47,312 nt of DNA. It comes from Actinopolymorpha sp. NPDC004070. Its GTDB lineage: Bacteria > Actinomycetota > Actinomycetes > Propionibacteriales > Actinopolymorphaceae. The translations under genes and the position numbers were made by a program. Positions 36,187 through 44,619 of this stretch are shown here, in pieces (the stretch's first letter is position 1; the number at the start of each line of letters is the position of its first letter). The notes beneath the pieces are model-generated. The model saw only the letters and a list, made by a program, of their open reading frames with translations. It was not told the origin of the DNA and did not search any database. The DNA is taken from the NCBI RefSeq assembly GCF_040610475.1, contig NZ_JBEXMJ010000024.1, positions 1-47,312 of the forward strand, read 5' to 3'.

Positions 36187-36210
36187 AGGTCGGACCCCGG
36201 GGGCGGACCT
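36187..36210. promoter_or_regulatory. 24-bp imperfect palindrome between regulator and SDR genes
   Basis: AGGTCGGACCCC-GGGGGCGGACCT pairs at 10 of 12 positions about its centre. It lies 25 bases upstream of the regulator's start and about 70 from the SDR start, a good place for the regulator to act on both promoters. Binding is inferred. Confidence 0.45.
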
Positions 36211-36277
36211 GGTACCAGCAGTCCCAGGAAGACCGGACGGCTGGCTGGTGCCGCGGCGGGTCGGCAACCTGGAGGAC

Positions 36278-36994
36278 ATGACGACAACGACGAGAACGCT
36301 GATCACCGGAGCGAACAAGGGTCTGGGCTTCGAGACCGCACGGCAACTGCTCGCGGCGGGCCACCGCGTCTACGTGGGCAGCCGGGACGCGGAGCGCGGG
36401 CGTCAGGCCGCCGAGCGACTGGGCGCGCGAATGGTGCTCCTCGACGTCACCGACGACGCGTCCGTCGCGGCGGCGGCGAAGGTCATCGAGGACGACGGGG
36501 GACTGGACGTACTCGTCAACAACGCCGGTATCGAGGGACGGCTCCCCGACGGGGGAGTCGTCGGTGCCGCGGACACCACCGCCGACACGATGCGGTCACT
36601 GTTCGAGACCAACGTCTTCGGAACGGTACGCGTCATCCACGCGTTCCTGCCGTTGCTGGCTCGGTCCGCCGCACCGGTGATGGTCAACGTCAGCAGCGGC
36701 CTGGGCTCACTGAGCCGAGTCGCCGAACCCGCCATGCCGGGGTACGCGTACCCCGGCATCGCCTATCCCGCGTCCAAGACCGCGGTCAACATGATCACCG
36801 TGCAGTACGCCAAGGCGTTCCCGCGGATGCGGATCAACGCGGTCGAGCCCGGCTACACCAAGACCGACCTGAACCACCGCACGGGTACGCAGAGCGTCGA
36901 GGAGGGTGCGGAGATCATCGTCCGCATGGCACAGCTCGGTCCGGACGGCCCCAGCGGTGGCTACTTCGACGTCCACGGACGTCTACCCTGGTGA
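36278..36994 (+). CDS. Short-chain dehydrogenase/reductase
   Basis: The 238-residue enzyme is a classical SDR. The cofactor motif TGANKGLG is at 10-17, followed by NNAG (about 84-87), the catalytic serine region NVSSGLGSL, and Tyr163-x3-Lys167 (AYPASK). An Arg after the second strand (GSRD) favours NADPH. It resembles carbonyl-reductase-type SDRs often controlled by a neighbouring MmyB-type regulator. ATG 36278 is preceded very closely by GGAGGA. Substrate unknown. Confidence 0.92.
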   Translation: MTTTTRTLITGANKGLGFETARQLLAAGHRVYVGSRDAERGRQAAERLGARMVLLDVTDDASVAAAAKVIEDDGGLDVLVNNAGIEGRLPDGGVVGAADTTADTMRSLFETNVFGTVRVIHAFLPLLARSAAPVMVNVSSGLGSLSRVAEPAMPGYAYPGIAYPASKTAVNMITVQYAKAFPRMRINAVEPGYTKTDLNHRTGTQSVEEGAEIIVRMAQLGPDGPSGGYFDVHGRLPW

Positions 36995-37041
36995 AGATCT
37001 TCGCGTGCGATGTGCACGTCGGATGTGCTGGATGATCTGTG

Positions 37042-37125
37042 TGTCCGAGGGGGGACTCGAACCCCCAAGCCCTTGCGGGCACTAGCACCTCAAGCTAGCG
37101 CGTCTACCTATTCCGCCACCCGGAC
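37042..37125 (-). tRNA. tRNA-Leu(GAG)
   Basis: The minus strand folds as a class II tRNA of 84 bases. The acceptor stem is GTCCGGG/CTCGGAC (one G-U pair), the anticodon stem CTAGC/GCTAG, the anticodon GAG at 37089-37091, with a long variable arm (TGCCCGCAAGGGCT) and a T loop GTTCGAGTC. The discriminator is A73. CCA is not encoded. It reads CUC/CUU leucine codons. Confidence 0.95.
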
Positions 37126-37237
37126 GCGGCGCAGGTCGATGTGCCCCTGCGCGCGGCTCACTGTAGCAAACCGCCCGGGTCGGTCGCTCCGCCGCACCCG
37201 GGCTGCAAAATCGGGCGAATACCGGCAGGATGAGGGG

Positions 37238-38602
37238 ATGAGCGACGACGCCCAGCAGCCGACGTCCGCACCCGGTGCCGCCGACCGCCGGTCGGCCCCG
37301 GACGCCGAGGTCGTGGAGATCTGTCGTGACCTGATCAGGATCGACACGTGCAACTACGGCGATGGTCGCGACGGGCCGGGTGAGCGGGACGCCGCCGAGT
37401 TCGTCGCCGGGCTGCTGTCGGAGGCCGGGCTGGAGCCCCAGGTGTTCGAGCCCGAGCCCCGTCGCACCTCGGTGGTGGCCCGCTGGGAGGGCGCCGACCC
37501 CGACGCCGAGCCGCTGCTGGTGCACGGTCACCTCGACGTCGTACCCGCGGTGGCCGCCGACTGGAGCGTCGACCCGTTCGCCGGGGAGATCAAGGACGGG
37601 TGCCTCTGGGGGCGCGGCGCGGTCGACATGAAGGACTTCGACGCGATGGTGCTGTCGGTGCTCCGGGCCCGGGCACGCGACGGCCGGCCGCCCCGCCGTC
37701 CGGTCGTGCTGGCGTTCACCGCCGACGAGGAGGCCGGCAGCCGCAAGGGCGCCCACTGGCTGGTCGAGAAGCACCCCGACCTGCTGGAAGGGTGCACCGA
37801 GGCCATCGGCGAGGTCGGCGGGTTCTCCCTGACCGTACGCGACGACCTGCGCCTCTACCCCGTGCAGACCGCGGAGAAGGGCATGGCCTGGCTGCGGCTG
37901 CGGGCCAGGGGCAGGGCCGGGCACGGGTCGGTGCGCAACGACGACAACTCCGTGACCGAACTCGCCGCCGCGGTCGCCCGGATCGGCGCCCACAAGTGGC
38001 CGGTCCGGCTCACCCCCAGCGTCCGGGCCTTCCTGGCCGAGGTGTCCGAGGCGCTCGGGGTCGACCTGAACGCCGACGACCCGAGCGACGTCGAGGCGAC
38101 GCTGACCCGCCTGGGCACGGTGTCCCGGGCGATCGGTGCCACCCTGAGCAACACCGCCAACCCCACGATGCTGGACGCCGGATACAAGGCGAACGTCATC
38201 CCCGGCGAGGCCACCGCGACCATCGACGGGCGGTTCGTGCCGGGCGGTGAGGAGGAGTTCCTGGCCACCATCGACGAGCTGATCGGCGACAAGGTGACCC
38301 GGGAGATTCTTAACTACGACGTCGCGACGGAGACGGAGTTCGCTGGGCAGTTGGTCGAGGCGATGAAGTCGTCGCTCGTGGCCGAGGACCCGCAGGGCCG
38401 CGCCGTTCCGTACCTCATGTTCGGCGGCACCGACGGCAAGGCCTGGACCCGGCTCGGCATCCAGTGCTTCGGGTTCGCGCCGCTGAAGCTGCCGCCGGAC
38501 CTGGACTTCGTGGGGATGTTCCACGGGATCGACGAACGCGTGCCGACCGACGCGCTGGAGTTCGGCGCCCGGGTGGTCGACCGTTTCCTCGACCAGGCCT
38601 GA
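37238..38602 (+). CDS. M20-family metallopeptidase/deacylase
   Basis: This 454-residue protein is an M20/M28-type di-zinc hydrolase (ArgE/DapE/CPG2 group). It shows HGHLDVVP (about 95-102; His and Asp ligands), GRGAVDMKDFDA, DEEAGS (about 161-166; catalytic Glu and metal Glu), and GGTDGKAW plus the C-terminal MFHGIDERVP with the last His ligand. The lid dimerisation domain (GRAGHGSV) is present. It should cleave an amide bond of a small peptide or acyl-amino acid. I recall M. tuberculosis Rv2141c (dapE2) in a similar neighbourhood. ATG 37238 is preceded by GGATGAGGGG. Confidence 0.92.
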   Translation: MSDDAQQPTSAPGAADRRSAPDAEVVEICRDLIRIDTCNYGDGRDGPGERDAAEFVAGLLSEAGLEPQVFEPEPRRTSVVARWEGADPDAEPLLVHGHLDVVPAVAADWSVDPFAGEIKDGCLWGRGAVDMKDFDAMVLSVLRARARDGRPPRRPVVLAFTADEEAGSRKGAHWLVEKHPDLLEGCTEAIGEVGGFSLTVRDDLRLYPVQTAEKGMAWLRLRARGRAGHGSVRNDDNSVTELAAAVARIGAHKWPVRLTPSVRAFLAEVSEALGVDLNADDPSDVEATLTRLGTVSRAIGATLSNTANPTMLDAGYKANVIPGEATATIDGRFVPGGEEEFLATIDELIGDKVTREILNYDVATETEFAGQLVEAMKSSLVAEDPQGRAVPYLMFGGTDGKAWTRLGIQCFGFAPLKLPPDLDFVGMFHGIDERVPTDALEFGARVVDRFLDQA

Positions 38603-38616
38603 CCGGGTCGGCGGGC

Positions 38617-38648
38617 GCCTGCCGGGCGGCTGGAGCCACCCGGCAGGC
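38617..38648. terminator. Hairpin between convergent M20 and DUF5703 genes
   Basis: Arms 38617-38626 (GCCTGCCGGG) and 38639-38648 are perfectly complementary with a 12-base loop. It lies 15 bases after the M20 stop and 32 before the DUF5703 stop, a fitting bidirectional terminator. Confidence 0.65.
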
Positions 38649-38679
38649 TTGGTCGGGCTCTCGTCGGGTTCGGTCGGGT

Positions 38680-38889
38680 TCAGGCCGTGAGGGCGCCGGG
38701 CAGTGGCCCGGTCTTGGTGACGCGAATGATCTTGCGCCGGAGGGTGACGGTGCGCCGGCCGTCGGGATAGACCCGGACCCGGGCGAGTTCCCAGCCGCCG
38801 TACTCGGCCCGCTCCACAAGAAACTGCCGCACCACTCTGCGGGACAGAGTGCGCGGCAGCGTCAGCTGATGCGTTTCGTACTCCGCCAT
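38680..38889 (-). CDS. DUF5703-family small protein
   Basis: This 69-residue basic protein (MAEYETHQLTLPRTLSRR..., then GGWELARVRVYPDGRRTVTLRRKIIR) matches the actinobacterial DUF5703 family, which has no known function. The small beta-rich domain carries many Arg and Lys. ATG 38889 is the start. I recall a homologue (Rv2137c) close to uppP in mycobacteria, agreeing with the gene order here. Confidence 0.85.
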   Translation of the reverse strand: MAEYETHQLTLPRTLSRRVVRQFLVERAEYGGWELARVRVYPDGRRTVTLRRKIIRVTKTGPLPGALTA

Positions 38890-38968
38890 CCGACCATCGT
38901 CCCACGCGGCGGTAGGGGTGTGACACACGACGGGCCGAACGTCCAAGTTTCGGCAGGTGAGGCCCGAC

Positions 38969-39940
38969 TCAGCGGCGTTCAGGGTAGCCGAGCGGCAGGG
39001 CGGACACGTCGTCCAGTGCGGCGCTGATCTCCGGCGGCAGTTCGATGTCGTCCACCGTGAGCGAGCCGCGCAGCTGGGCGGCCGTGCGGGCGCCGACGAC
39101 CGGCGCGGTGACGCCCGGCCGGTCACGTACCCAGGCCAGGGCGACCTCCAGCGGCGACAGGCCGAGCCCCTCGGCGGCCCGGCACACCGCGTCAACGATG
39201 CGGTAGCTGCGCTTGTCGAGGTAGACCCCGACGAACCGCTCGAAGTGCGGTGACGCGGCCCGGGAGTCCGCCGGGGTGCCGGCGCGGTACTTGCCGGTGA
39301 GCACGCCGCGGCCGAGCGGGGACCAGGGGAGTACGCCGAGCCCGAGCGCCTCCGCGGCCGGGAGCACCTCGCGTTCGATCCCGCGCTGCAGCAGGGAGTA
39401 CTCCACCTGCGTCGAGGCGAGGGTCGCCCGCCCGGGCCAGGCCTGCTGGTAGGTCGCGGCGTGCGCGGTCTGCCAGCCGGTGTAGTTGGAGATGCCGACG
39501 TACCTCGCCCGGCCGCTGCTGACCGCGAAGTCGAGCGCGGACAGGGTTTCCTCCAGGGGTACGGCCGGGCTCCAGGTGTGCAACTGCCACAGGTCGACGG
39601 TGTCCACGCCGAGCCGGCGCAGCGATCCGTCCAGTTCGGCCAGCAGGGTCCGGCGGGAGACGTCGACCACCCGGTGGCCGCCGCGCCGGGAAACCCCGCC
39701 CTTGGTGGCCAGCACGAGGTTCTCGCGGGGGACGACCTCGCCGAGCAGCCGGCCGAGGACGCGTTCGCTGTCGCCGTCGGCGTACCCCGCGGCGGTGTCG
39801 ACCAGGGTGCCGCCCGCGTTGACGAAGGCGGTGAGCTGCTCGCGCGCCTCGTGCTCGTCGGTGTCACGGCCCCACGTCATCGTGCCCAGCGCCAGCCGGG
39901 AGACCCGCAGGCCGGTCCGGCCGAGGTGACGCTGCTGCAT
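38969..39940 (-). CDS. Aldo/keto reductase
   Basis: This 323-residue NADPH-dependent oxidoreductase has the AKR tetrad Asp48, Tyr53, Lys80 and His121 (DTAAGY, ATKGG, LHTW). Cofactor-binding segments VGISNYTGWQ, STQVEYSLLQR, WSPLGRGVLTGKY and PVVGARTAAQLRGSL follow in normal order. It reduces carbonyl groups, substrate unknown. The start is ATG 39940. It is divergent from the LLM oxidoreductase and separated from DUF5703 by 79 bases. Confidence 0.95.
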   Translation of the reverse strand: MQQRHLGRTGLRVSRLALGTMTWGRDTDEHEAREQLTAFVNAGGTLVDTAAGYADGDSERVLGRLLGEVVPRENLVLATKGGVSRRGGHRVVDVSRRTLLAELDGSLRRLGVDTVDLWQLHTWSPAVPLEETLSALDFAVSSGRARYVGISNYTGWQTAHAATYQQAWPGRATLASTQVEYSLLQRGIEREVLPAAEALGLGVLPWSPLGRGVLTGKYRAGTPADSRAASPHFERFVGVYLDKRSYRIVDAVCRAAEGLGLSPLEVALAWVRDRPGVTAPVVGARTAAQLRGSLTVDDIELPPEISAALDDVSALPLGYPERR

Positions 39941-40147
39941 CGACGAATCCCCCCATCCTGTGCCGCCCGCCCGCGGGAGGCCGAGCTACCGAGCGCCGCG
40001 AGCTGGTGGCACAGACCCTAGGGCATGCCGGGCCGACACGGACGTGCCTGCCGTCCCGTACCCCGGAATCGGCCAGTAAGCTCGCCGCGGCCGTCGGTCC
40101 GCGACGGTGAGACGGACCGGCAGCGAACGTACGAAGGGTGACAGCGC

Positions 40148-41248
40148 GTGCGACTGGGACTCACCCTGAGCGCCTGGGACACCGGCGACCTCGCCGACAC
40201 GGTCCCGCTGGCGGTCGAGGCGGATCGGCTCGGCTACTCCGTGTGCTGGGCACCGGAGGCGTACGGCACGGACGCCGCCACCCTCCTCGCGACCGTGGCG
40301 GCCCGCACCGAGCGGATCGACATCGGCTCCGGCGTCTTCCAGATCCCGGCCCGGGCACCGGCGATGACCGCGATGACGGCCGCCACCCTGGACGCGCTGT
40401 CCGGCGGGCGGTTCCGCCTCGGACTCGGCGTGTCCGGTCCGCAGGTGTCGGAGGGGTGGTACGGCGTACGTTTCGACCATCCGCTGGCCCGCACCCGCGA
40501 CTACGTCCAGGTGGTCCGGCAGGTGCTGCGCCGGGAGCGGCTGGAGTACGCCGGGCGGCACCTCACGCTTCCGCTGCCCGACGGGCCGGGCAAGCCGCTG
40601 CGGCTGTCCGTACGCCCGCTGCGCTCCGACCTGCCCGTCTACCTCGCCGCCGTCGGCCCGCGCAACCTCGCGCTCGCCGGTGAGATCGCCGACGGCTGGC
40701 TGGGGGTCTTCGTGGCGCCGGAGTTCGTGCCGGACTCCCTCGCCCACCTGCGCGCGGGCCGGGCTCGCGCGGACCGGCCCGGCAGCTCCGAGGACCTGTC
40801 CGGTGCCGAGAACCTGTCCGGTTCCGAGAACCTGTCCGGGTTCGACGTGGTGGCCTGCGCGCCGGTGGTGACCGGTGACGACGTCGAGGCGTGCGCGATG
40901 CCGGTCCGCGGATACGCCGCGCTGTACCTCGGCGGGATGGGCAGTCGTACGCAGAACTTCTACAACGCGCTGGCCGTCCGGATGGGATATGCCGAGCAGG
41001 CCGCGCGGGTACAGGACCTGTACCTCGCCCGGCAGCATCGGGACGCCGCCGCGGCCGTGCCCTTCGAGTTCGTCGACAGCACCTCGCTGCTGGGCCCGGC
41101 CGACCGGATCGCCGGACGGCTGCGTGCCTACGCAGACGCCGGCGTCACCACCGTGGCCGTCTCGCCGTTCGGCGCCACGGTCGAGGACCGGATCGCGACA
41201 CTGCACACGACGGCGGAGGCGTTCGCCGCCGCCGGGGTAGGGGAGTAG
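40148..41248 (+). CDS. LLM-class F420-dependent oxidoreductase
   Basis: This 366-residue TIM-barrel flavin/F420 oxidoreductase has the luciferase-like features GYSVCWAPEAYGTDAATLL, RTERIDIGSGVFQIPARAPAMTA, LSGGRFRLGLGVSG and PVYLAAVGPRNLALAGEIADGWLG. It likely uses reduced coenzyme F420 for hydride transfer; the substrate is unknown. A 54-base tandem repeat in the middle adds a surface loop (EDLSGAENLSGSENLSG), unusual for the family. GTG 40148 follows GAAGGGTGA. Its stop is only six bases before uppP, implying co-transcription. Confidence 0.93.
   Translation: MRLGLTLSAWDTGDLADTVPLAVEADRLGYSVCWAPEAYGTDAATLLATVAARTERIDIGSGVFQIPARAPAMTAMTAATLDALSGGRFRLGLGVSGPQVSEGWYGVRFDHPLARTRDYVQVVRQVLRRERLEYAGRHLTLPLPDGPGKPLRLSVRPLRSDLPVYLAAVGPRNLALAGEIADGWLGVFVAPEFVPDSLAHLRAGRARADRPGSSEDLSGAENLSGSENLSGFDVVACAPVVTGDDVEACAMPVRGYAALYLGGMGSRTQNFYNALAVRMGYAEQAARVQDLYLARQHRDAAAAVPFEFVDSTSLLGPADRIAGRLRAYADAGVTTVAVSPFGATVEDRIATLHTTAEAFAAAGVGE
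40790..40843 (+). repeat. Three 18-bp tandem repeats in the LLM oxidoreductase gene
   Basis: Three units of GAGAACCTGTCCGGTTCC type lie end to end and encode E(N/D)LSG(A/S/F) repeats. The unit keeps the reading frame. Confidence 0.85.
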
Positions 41249-41254
41249 GTAGGC

Positions 41255-42094
41255 GTGGAACACACAGTCGGCTGGTTCGGGGCCCTGGTCTTCGGGATCC
41301 TGCAGGGGCTCACCGAGTTCCTCCCCATCTCCTCCAGCGCCCACCTGCGGATCGCGGGCGGGCTGGTACCCGGCTGGGGCGACCCCGGTGCGGCGTTCAC
41401 CGCCGTCATCCAGCTCGGCACCGAGACCGCCGTGGTGGTCTACTTCCGCCGGGAGATCTGGGCGATCATCCGCACCTGGACGCTGTCGTTGTTCCGGCCC
41501 CAGCTGCGCCGCGAGCCCGACGCCCGGATGGGCTGGTACATCATCGTCGGCACGCTGCCGATCGCCGTTCTCGGCTACCTCTTCCAGGGCACCATCGAGA
41601 CCTCGCTCCGCTCGCTGGTGTTCGCCGGCGTGACGCTGATCGTCTTCGGCGTCGTACTCGGGCTCGCCGACGCCATCGCCGTCAACCGCAAGCCGCTGAC
41701 CCGGCTGCGGATGCCGGAGGCGCTGGCGTTCGGGTTCGCCCAGGCGCTGGCGCTGATCCCCGGTGTCTCGCGTTCGGGTGGGACGATCACGGCCGGCCTG
41801 CTGATGGGCTACACCCGGGAGGCGGCCGCGAAGTACTCCTTCCTGCTGGCGATCCCGGCGGTCTTCGCCTCCGGGCTGCTGGAGATCCTCGACATCGGCG
41901 GCGACAAGGCACCCGCCTGGGGGCCGACGATCCTGGCCACGATCGTGAGCTTCGTGGTCGGTTACATCGTGATCGTCTACTTCATGCGCTACATCTCCCA
42001 GCACAACTTCATGCCGTTCGTGATCTACCGCGCGGCACTGGGTGCGCTGGTGCTGTTGCTGCTGGCGTTCGGGGTGCTGCAGCCGTACGTCTGA
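41255..42094 (+). CDS. uppP: Undecaprenyl-diphosphatase
   Basis: This 279-residue BacA/UppP membrane enzyme removes a phosphate from undecaprenyl diphosphate to recycle the cell-wall lipid carrier. The signature motifs are QGLTEFLPISSSAH (17-30) and PGVSRSGGT (about 168-176), which form the active site at the outer face; about seven hydrophobic helices are visible. GTG 41255 starts six bases after the LLM gene stop. Overexpression in other bacteria gives bacitracin resistance. Its position before the histidine phosphatase and DUF3090 genes is conserved in actinobacteria as far as I recall, here interrupted by corA. Confidence 0.97.
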   Translation: MEHTVGWFGALVFGILQGLTEFLPISSSAHLRIAGGLVPGWGDPGAAFTAVIQLGTETAVVVYFRREIWAIIRTWTLSLFRPQLRREPDARMGWYIIVGTLPIAVLGYLFQGTIETSLRSLVFAGVTLIVFGVVLGLADAIAVNRKPLTRLRMPEALAFGFAQALALIPGVSRSGGTITAGLLMGYTREAAAKYSFLLAIPAVFASGLLEILDIGGDKAPAWGPTILATIVSFVVGYIVIVYFMRYISQHNFMPFVIYRAALGALVLLLLAFGVLQPYV

Positions 42095-42118
42095 CCGCTG
42101 CGGCCGTACGTCCGACAG

Positions 42119-43096
42119 CTACAGCCAGCCGGCCCGGCGGAGCCGGAGGTACAGCAGCACGCAGATCACGGCCATCAGCCCCAGGACGGCGTAGTAGCCC
42201 CACCACCAGTGGAGCTCGGGCATGTGCTCGAAGTTCATGCCGTAGATCCCGGCCAGCAGCGTCGGCACGGCCGCGATGGCGACCCACGCGGAAATCCGCC
42301 GCGCGTCGTCGTTCTGCTGGACGCCGACCCTCGCGAGGTGGGCGCTGAGTACGGAGCTGAGCAGGTCGTCCTGCGACTCCACCTGGTCCGAGAGCCGCAG
42401 CACGTGGTCGGCGACGTCGCGGAAGAACGCCGTCTCCTCCTCGCCGACGCCTGCGACCCGGCCGCGCACGAGCGGGTCGAGCTCGGCGCCGAGGGGGCGG
42501 ACCGCGCGGCGGAACCCGATCACGTGCGCCTTCAGCCGGTAGATGGACTCCGCGGCCTCGCCGACGCGCTCGTTGGAGAACACCGACTGCTCCACGTCGT
42601 CCACCGCGTCCTCGAGCAGGGCGGCCACCTCGCCGTAGCGGTCGACCACGTGGTCGCAGATCGCGTAGAGCACCCCGGCGGGGCCGTGGCCGAGCAGTCC
42701 GGCCCGCTCCTCGAGGTCGTGCCGGGCGTGCTGGAGGTCGATGTTCGGTCCGTGCCGTACGGTCACCACGAACCGCGGGCCGACGAAGATGTTCAGCTCA
42801 CCCACCCGAAGCGGCGCCCGCCGGTCGGGCCAGGTGAGCGTCTTCAGCACCACGAAGGAAACCTCGCCGTACGCCTCCAGCTTCGGCCGCTGGTGGGCCT
42901 TGAACGCGTCCTCCACCGCGAGGGGGTGCAGCCCGAACGCCGCGGCGGCCTCGTTGAGCTCGTCCTCGCCGGGCTCGTGCAGTCCCAGCCAGCAGAAGGT
43001 GTCGTCGCGCGACCGCAGGGCGGCGACGGCGCCGCCGATGTCGGATGGGCTGTCCACCCGACGGCCGTCCCGGTAGATACCGCAGTCCACGATCAT
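42119..43096 (-). CDS. corA: CorA-family magnesium/divalent cation transporter
   Basis: This 325-residue protein has an N-terminal cytosolic domain rich in acidic residues and long helices, then two C-terminal membrane helices. The selectivity motif YGMNFEHMPEL (GMN 286-288) lies at the end of the first helix. CorA forms a pentameric channel for Mg2+ and also Co2+ and Ni2+. The start is ATG 43096, divergent from the histidine phosphatase. It runs opposite to the surrounding conserved genes, so it is probably an insertion into the block. Confidence 0.95.
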   Translation of the reverse strand: MIVDCGIYRDGRRVDSPSDIGGAVAALRSRDDTFCWLGLHEPGEDELNEAAAAFGLHPLAVEDAFKAHQRPKLEAYGEVSFVVLKTLTWPDRRAPLRVGELNIFVGPRFVVTVRHGPNIDLQHARHDLEERAGLLGHGPAGVLYAICDHVVDRYGEVAALLEDAVDDVEQSVFSNERVGEAAESIYRLKAHVIGFRRAVRPLGAELDPLVRGRVAGVGEEETAFFRDVADHVLRLSDQVESQDDLLSSVLSAHLARVGVQQNDDARRISAWVAIAAVPTLLAGIYGMNFEHMPELHWWWGYYAVLGLMAVICVLLYLRLRRAGWL

Positions 43097-43209
43097 CGCC
43101 GCCTATTGTGACGCCTGCCCCTGGTACTCGCTGTTCGCCCACGCCAGGTGCTACGCGTGGTAGCTGCCCGGCGCCGCGACGGTTGCCGACGGCTCGTAGG
43201 CTCGACGCC

Positions 43210-43998
43210 ATGGCGACCCTCTTCCTCGTCCGGCACGGACGCACCAAGGCCAACGCCGACGGCATCCTCGCGGGCTGGACGCCGGGACTGGGCCTGGACG
43301 AGGTGGGCCGGGGCCAGGCCGACAAGCTCGGCACCCGGATGGCCGGCATCCCCGTCACCGGCATCGTCACCAGCCCGCTCGACCGCTGCCAGCAGACGGC
43401 GGGAGTGGTGAGCGCCACCGACGGCAGGCCCACCCCGGTGGTCGACGCCCGGTTGGGTGAGGTGCGGTACGGCGACTGGGAGGGGCGCGAGCTGAAGAAG
43501 CTCGCCAAGGAGCCGCTGTGGAAGGTCGTCCAGCAGCATCCGAGCGGGGTGCACTTCCCCGGTGACGGCGCGGAGTCGCTGCGGGCGATGGCCGATCGGG
43601 CGGTGGGCGCGATCCGGGAGTGGGACGCCCGGATCGAGGCCGAGCACGGTCCGGACGCCATCTGGGTGGCGGTCAGCCACGGCGACGTCATCAAGGCGAT
43701 CCTGGCCGACGCGCTGAGCCTGCACCTGGACCAGTTCCAGCGGATCGTGGTCGACCCGTGCTCGGTGTCGGTGATCCGCTACACCCCGCTGCGCTCGTTC
43801 GTGGTGCGTTCCAACGACTCCGGCGGCGACCTGGCCGCGCTGGTTCCGCCTGCCCGCAAGCGCCGGCGCAGCAGGCGTGGCACCGCCGACAGCGACGCCG
43901 CGGTCGGTGGTGGCGCGGGCTCGGCGACCCCCGCCGGCTCCTCTGCCGGACCCGGACGCGGCGGTACGGCCCGGCCGTCCAGCGAGTCGTCAGCCTGA
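43210..43998 (+). CDS. Histidine phosphatase (MSMEG_4193-type)
   Basis: This 262-residue phosphoglycerate-mutase-superfamily enzyme has the phosphorylated His9 in LVRHGRT (RHG at 8-10), Glu in GEVRYGDWEG and the second His in AVSHGD (about 158). The C-terminal 45 residues form a Gly/Ser/Ala-rich tail, probably disordered, after a basic patch (RKRRRSRRG). It should be a cytosolic phosphatase or mutase; substrate unknown. It is followed 18 bases later by the DUF3090 gene, a conserved pair (Rv2135c and Rv2134c in M. tuberculosis as I recall). Confidence 0.93.
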   Translation: MATLFLVRHGRTKANADGILAGWTPGLGLDEVGRGQADKLGTRMAGIPVTGIVTSPLDRCQQTAGVVSATDGRPTPVVDARLGEVRYGDWEGRELKKLAKEPLWKVVQQHPSGVHFPGDGAESLRAMADRAVGAIREWDARIEAEHGPDAIWVAVSHGDVIKAILADALSLHLDQFQRIVVDPCSVSVIRYTPLRSFVVRSNDSGGDLAALVPPARKRRRSRRGTADSDAAVGGGAGSATPAGSSAGPGRGGTARPSSESSA

Positions 43999-44016
43999 CC
44001 GCGTAGGGTCTGAGGA

Positions 44017-44589
44017 ATGGCCCGTGTCGTTCACCACCACGAAGCTCCGGAACGCTTCGTCGCTGGCACGGTCGGACAACCCGGCCAGCGCAGCTTCTTC
44101 CTGCAGGCCCGCTCGGCGGACCTGCTCACCACCGTCTCGTTGGAAAAGGAACAGGTCACCGTCCTCGCCGAGCGCGTCGACGCGATGCTCGACGAGGTGC
44201 TGCGCCTGTCCGGCGGGGACGCCGTGATTCCGGCGGTGGCGCCCGCGGAGCTCTCCGACGACGAACCCCTCGACCAGCCCATCGTGGAGGAGTTCCGGGT
44301 CGGCACCCTGCGCCTCGCGTGGGACACCGAGCAGGAACGCGTGGTGATCGAGGCGTACGAAGTCACCGACGAGGAGGCCGACCCGCCTCCGCCGGTGGAC
44401 GAGGAGCCCGACGCCGAGGGGCCCGAGACGCTGGTCGTCCGGATCACCGGCGCGCAGGCCCGGGCGTTCGTCGCCCGCGCCATGGCCGTGGTGTCCCAGG
44501 GGCGCCCGCCCTGCCCGTTCTGCGGCAACCCCCTCGACCCGGACGGGCACCTGTGCCCGCGGCTCAACGGCTACCGACGTTCGGCCTGA
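44017..44589 (+). CDS. DUF3090-family protein with C-terminal zinc ribbon
   Basis: This 190-residue protein begins MARVVHHHEAPERFVAGTVG and contains GQRSFFLQA, typical of DUF3090. It ends in a zinc-knuckle CPFCGNPLDPDGHLC (Cys166, Cys169, His178, Cys180). Function unknown. The gene lies between the histidine phosphatase and the SCO1664-family kinase-like gene, as in other actinobacteria, with gaps of 18 and 30 bases, so the three are likely translated from one mRNA. Confidence 0.93.
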   Translation: MARVVHHHEAPERFVAGTVGQPGQRSFFLQARSADLLTTVSLEKEQVTVLAERVDAMLDEVLRLSGGDAVIPAVAPAELSDDEPLDQPIVEEFRVGTLRLAWDTEQERVVIEAYEVTDEEADPPPPVDEEPDAEGPETLVVRITGAQARAFVARAMAVVSQGRPPCPFCGNPLDPDGHLCPRLNGYRRSA

Positions 44590-44619
44590 CCGGTGGAGCG
44601 CACACGGGGAGCGGGCGAC

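Noticed and set aside
37082..38926. 614-codon minus-strand open frame opposite the M20 peptidase gene
   Set aside because: It runs through the tRNA-Leu region boundary and is antisense to a clear metallopeptidase, so it is a shadow.
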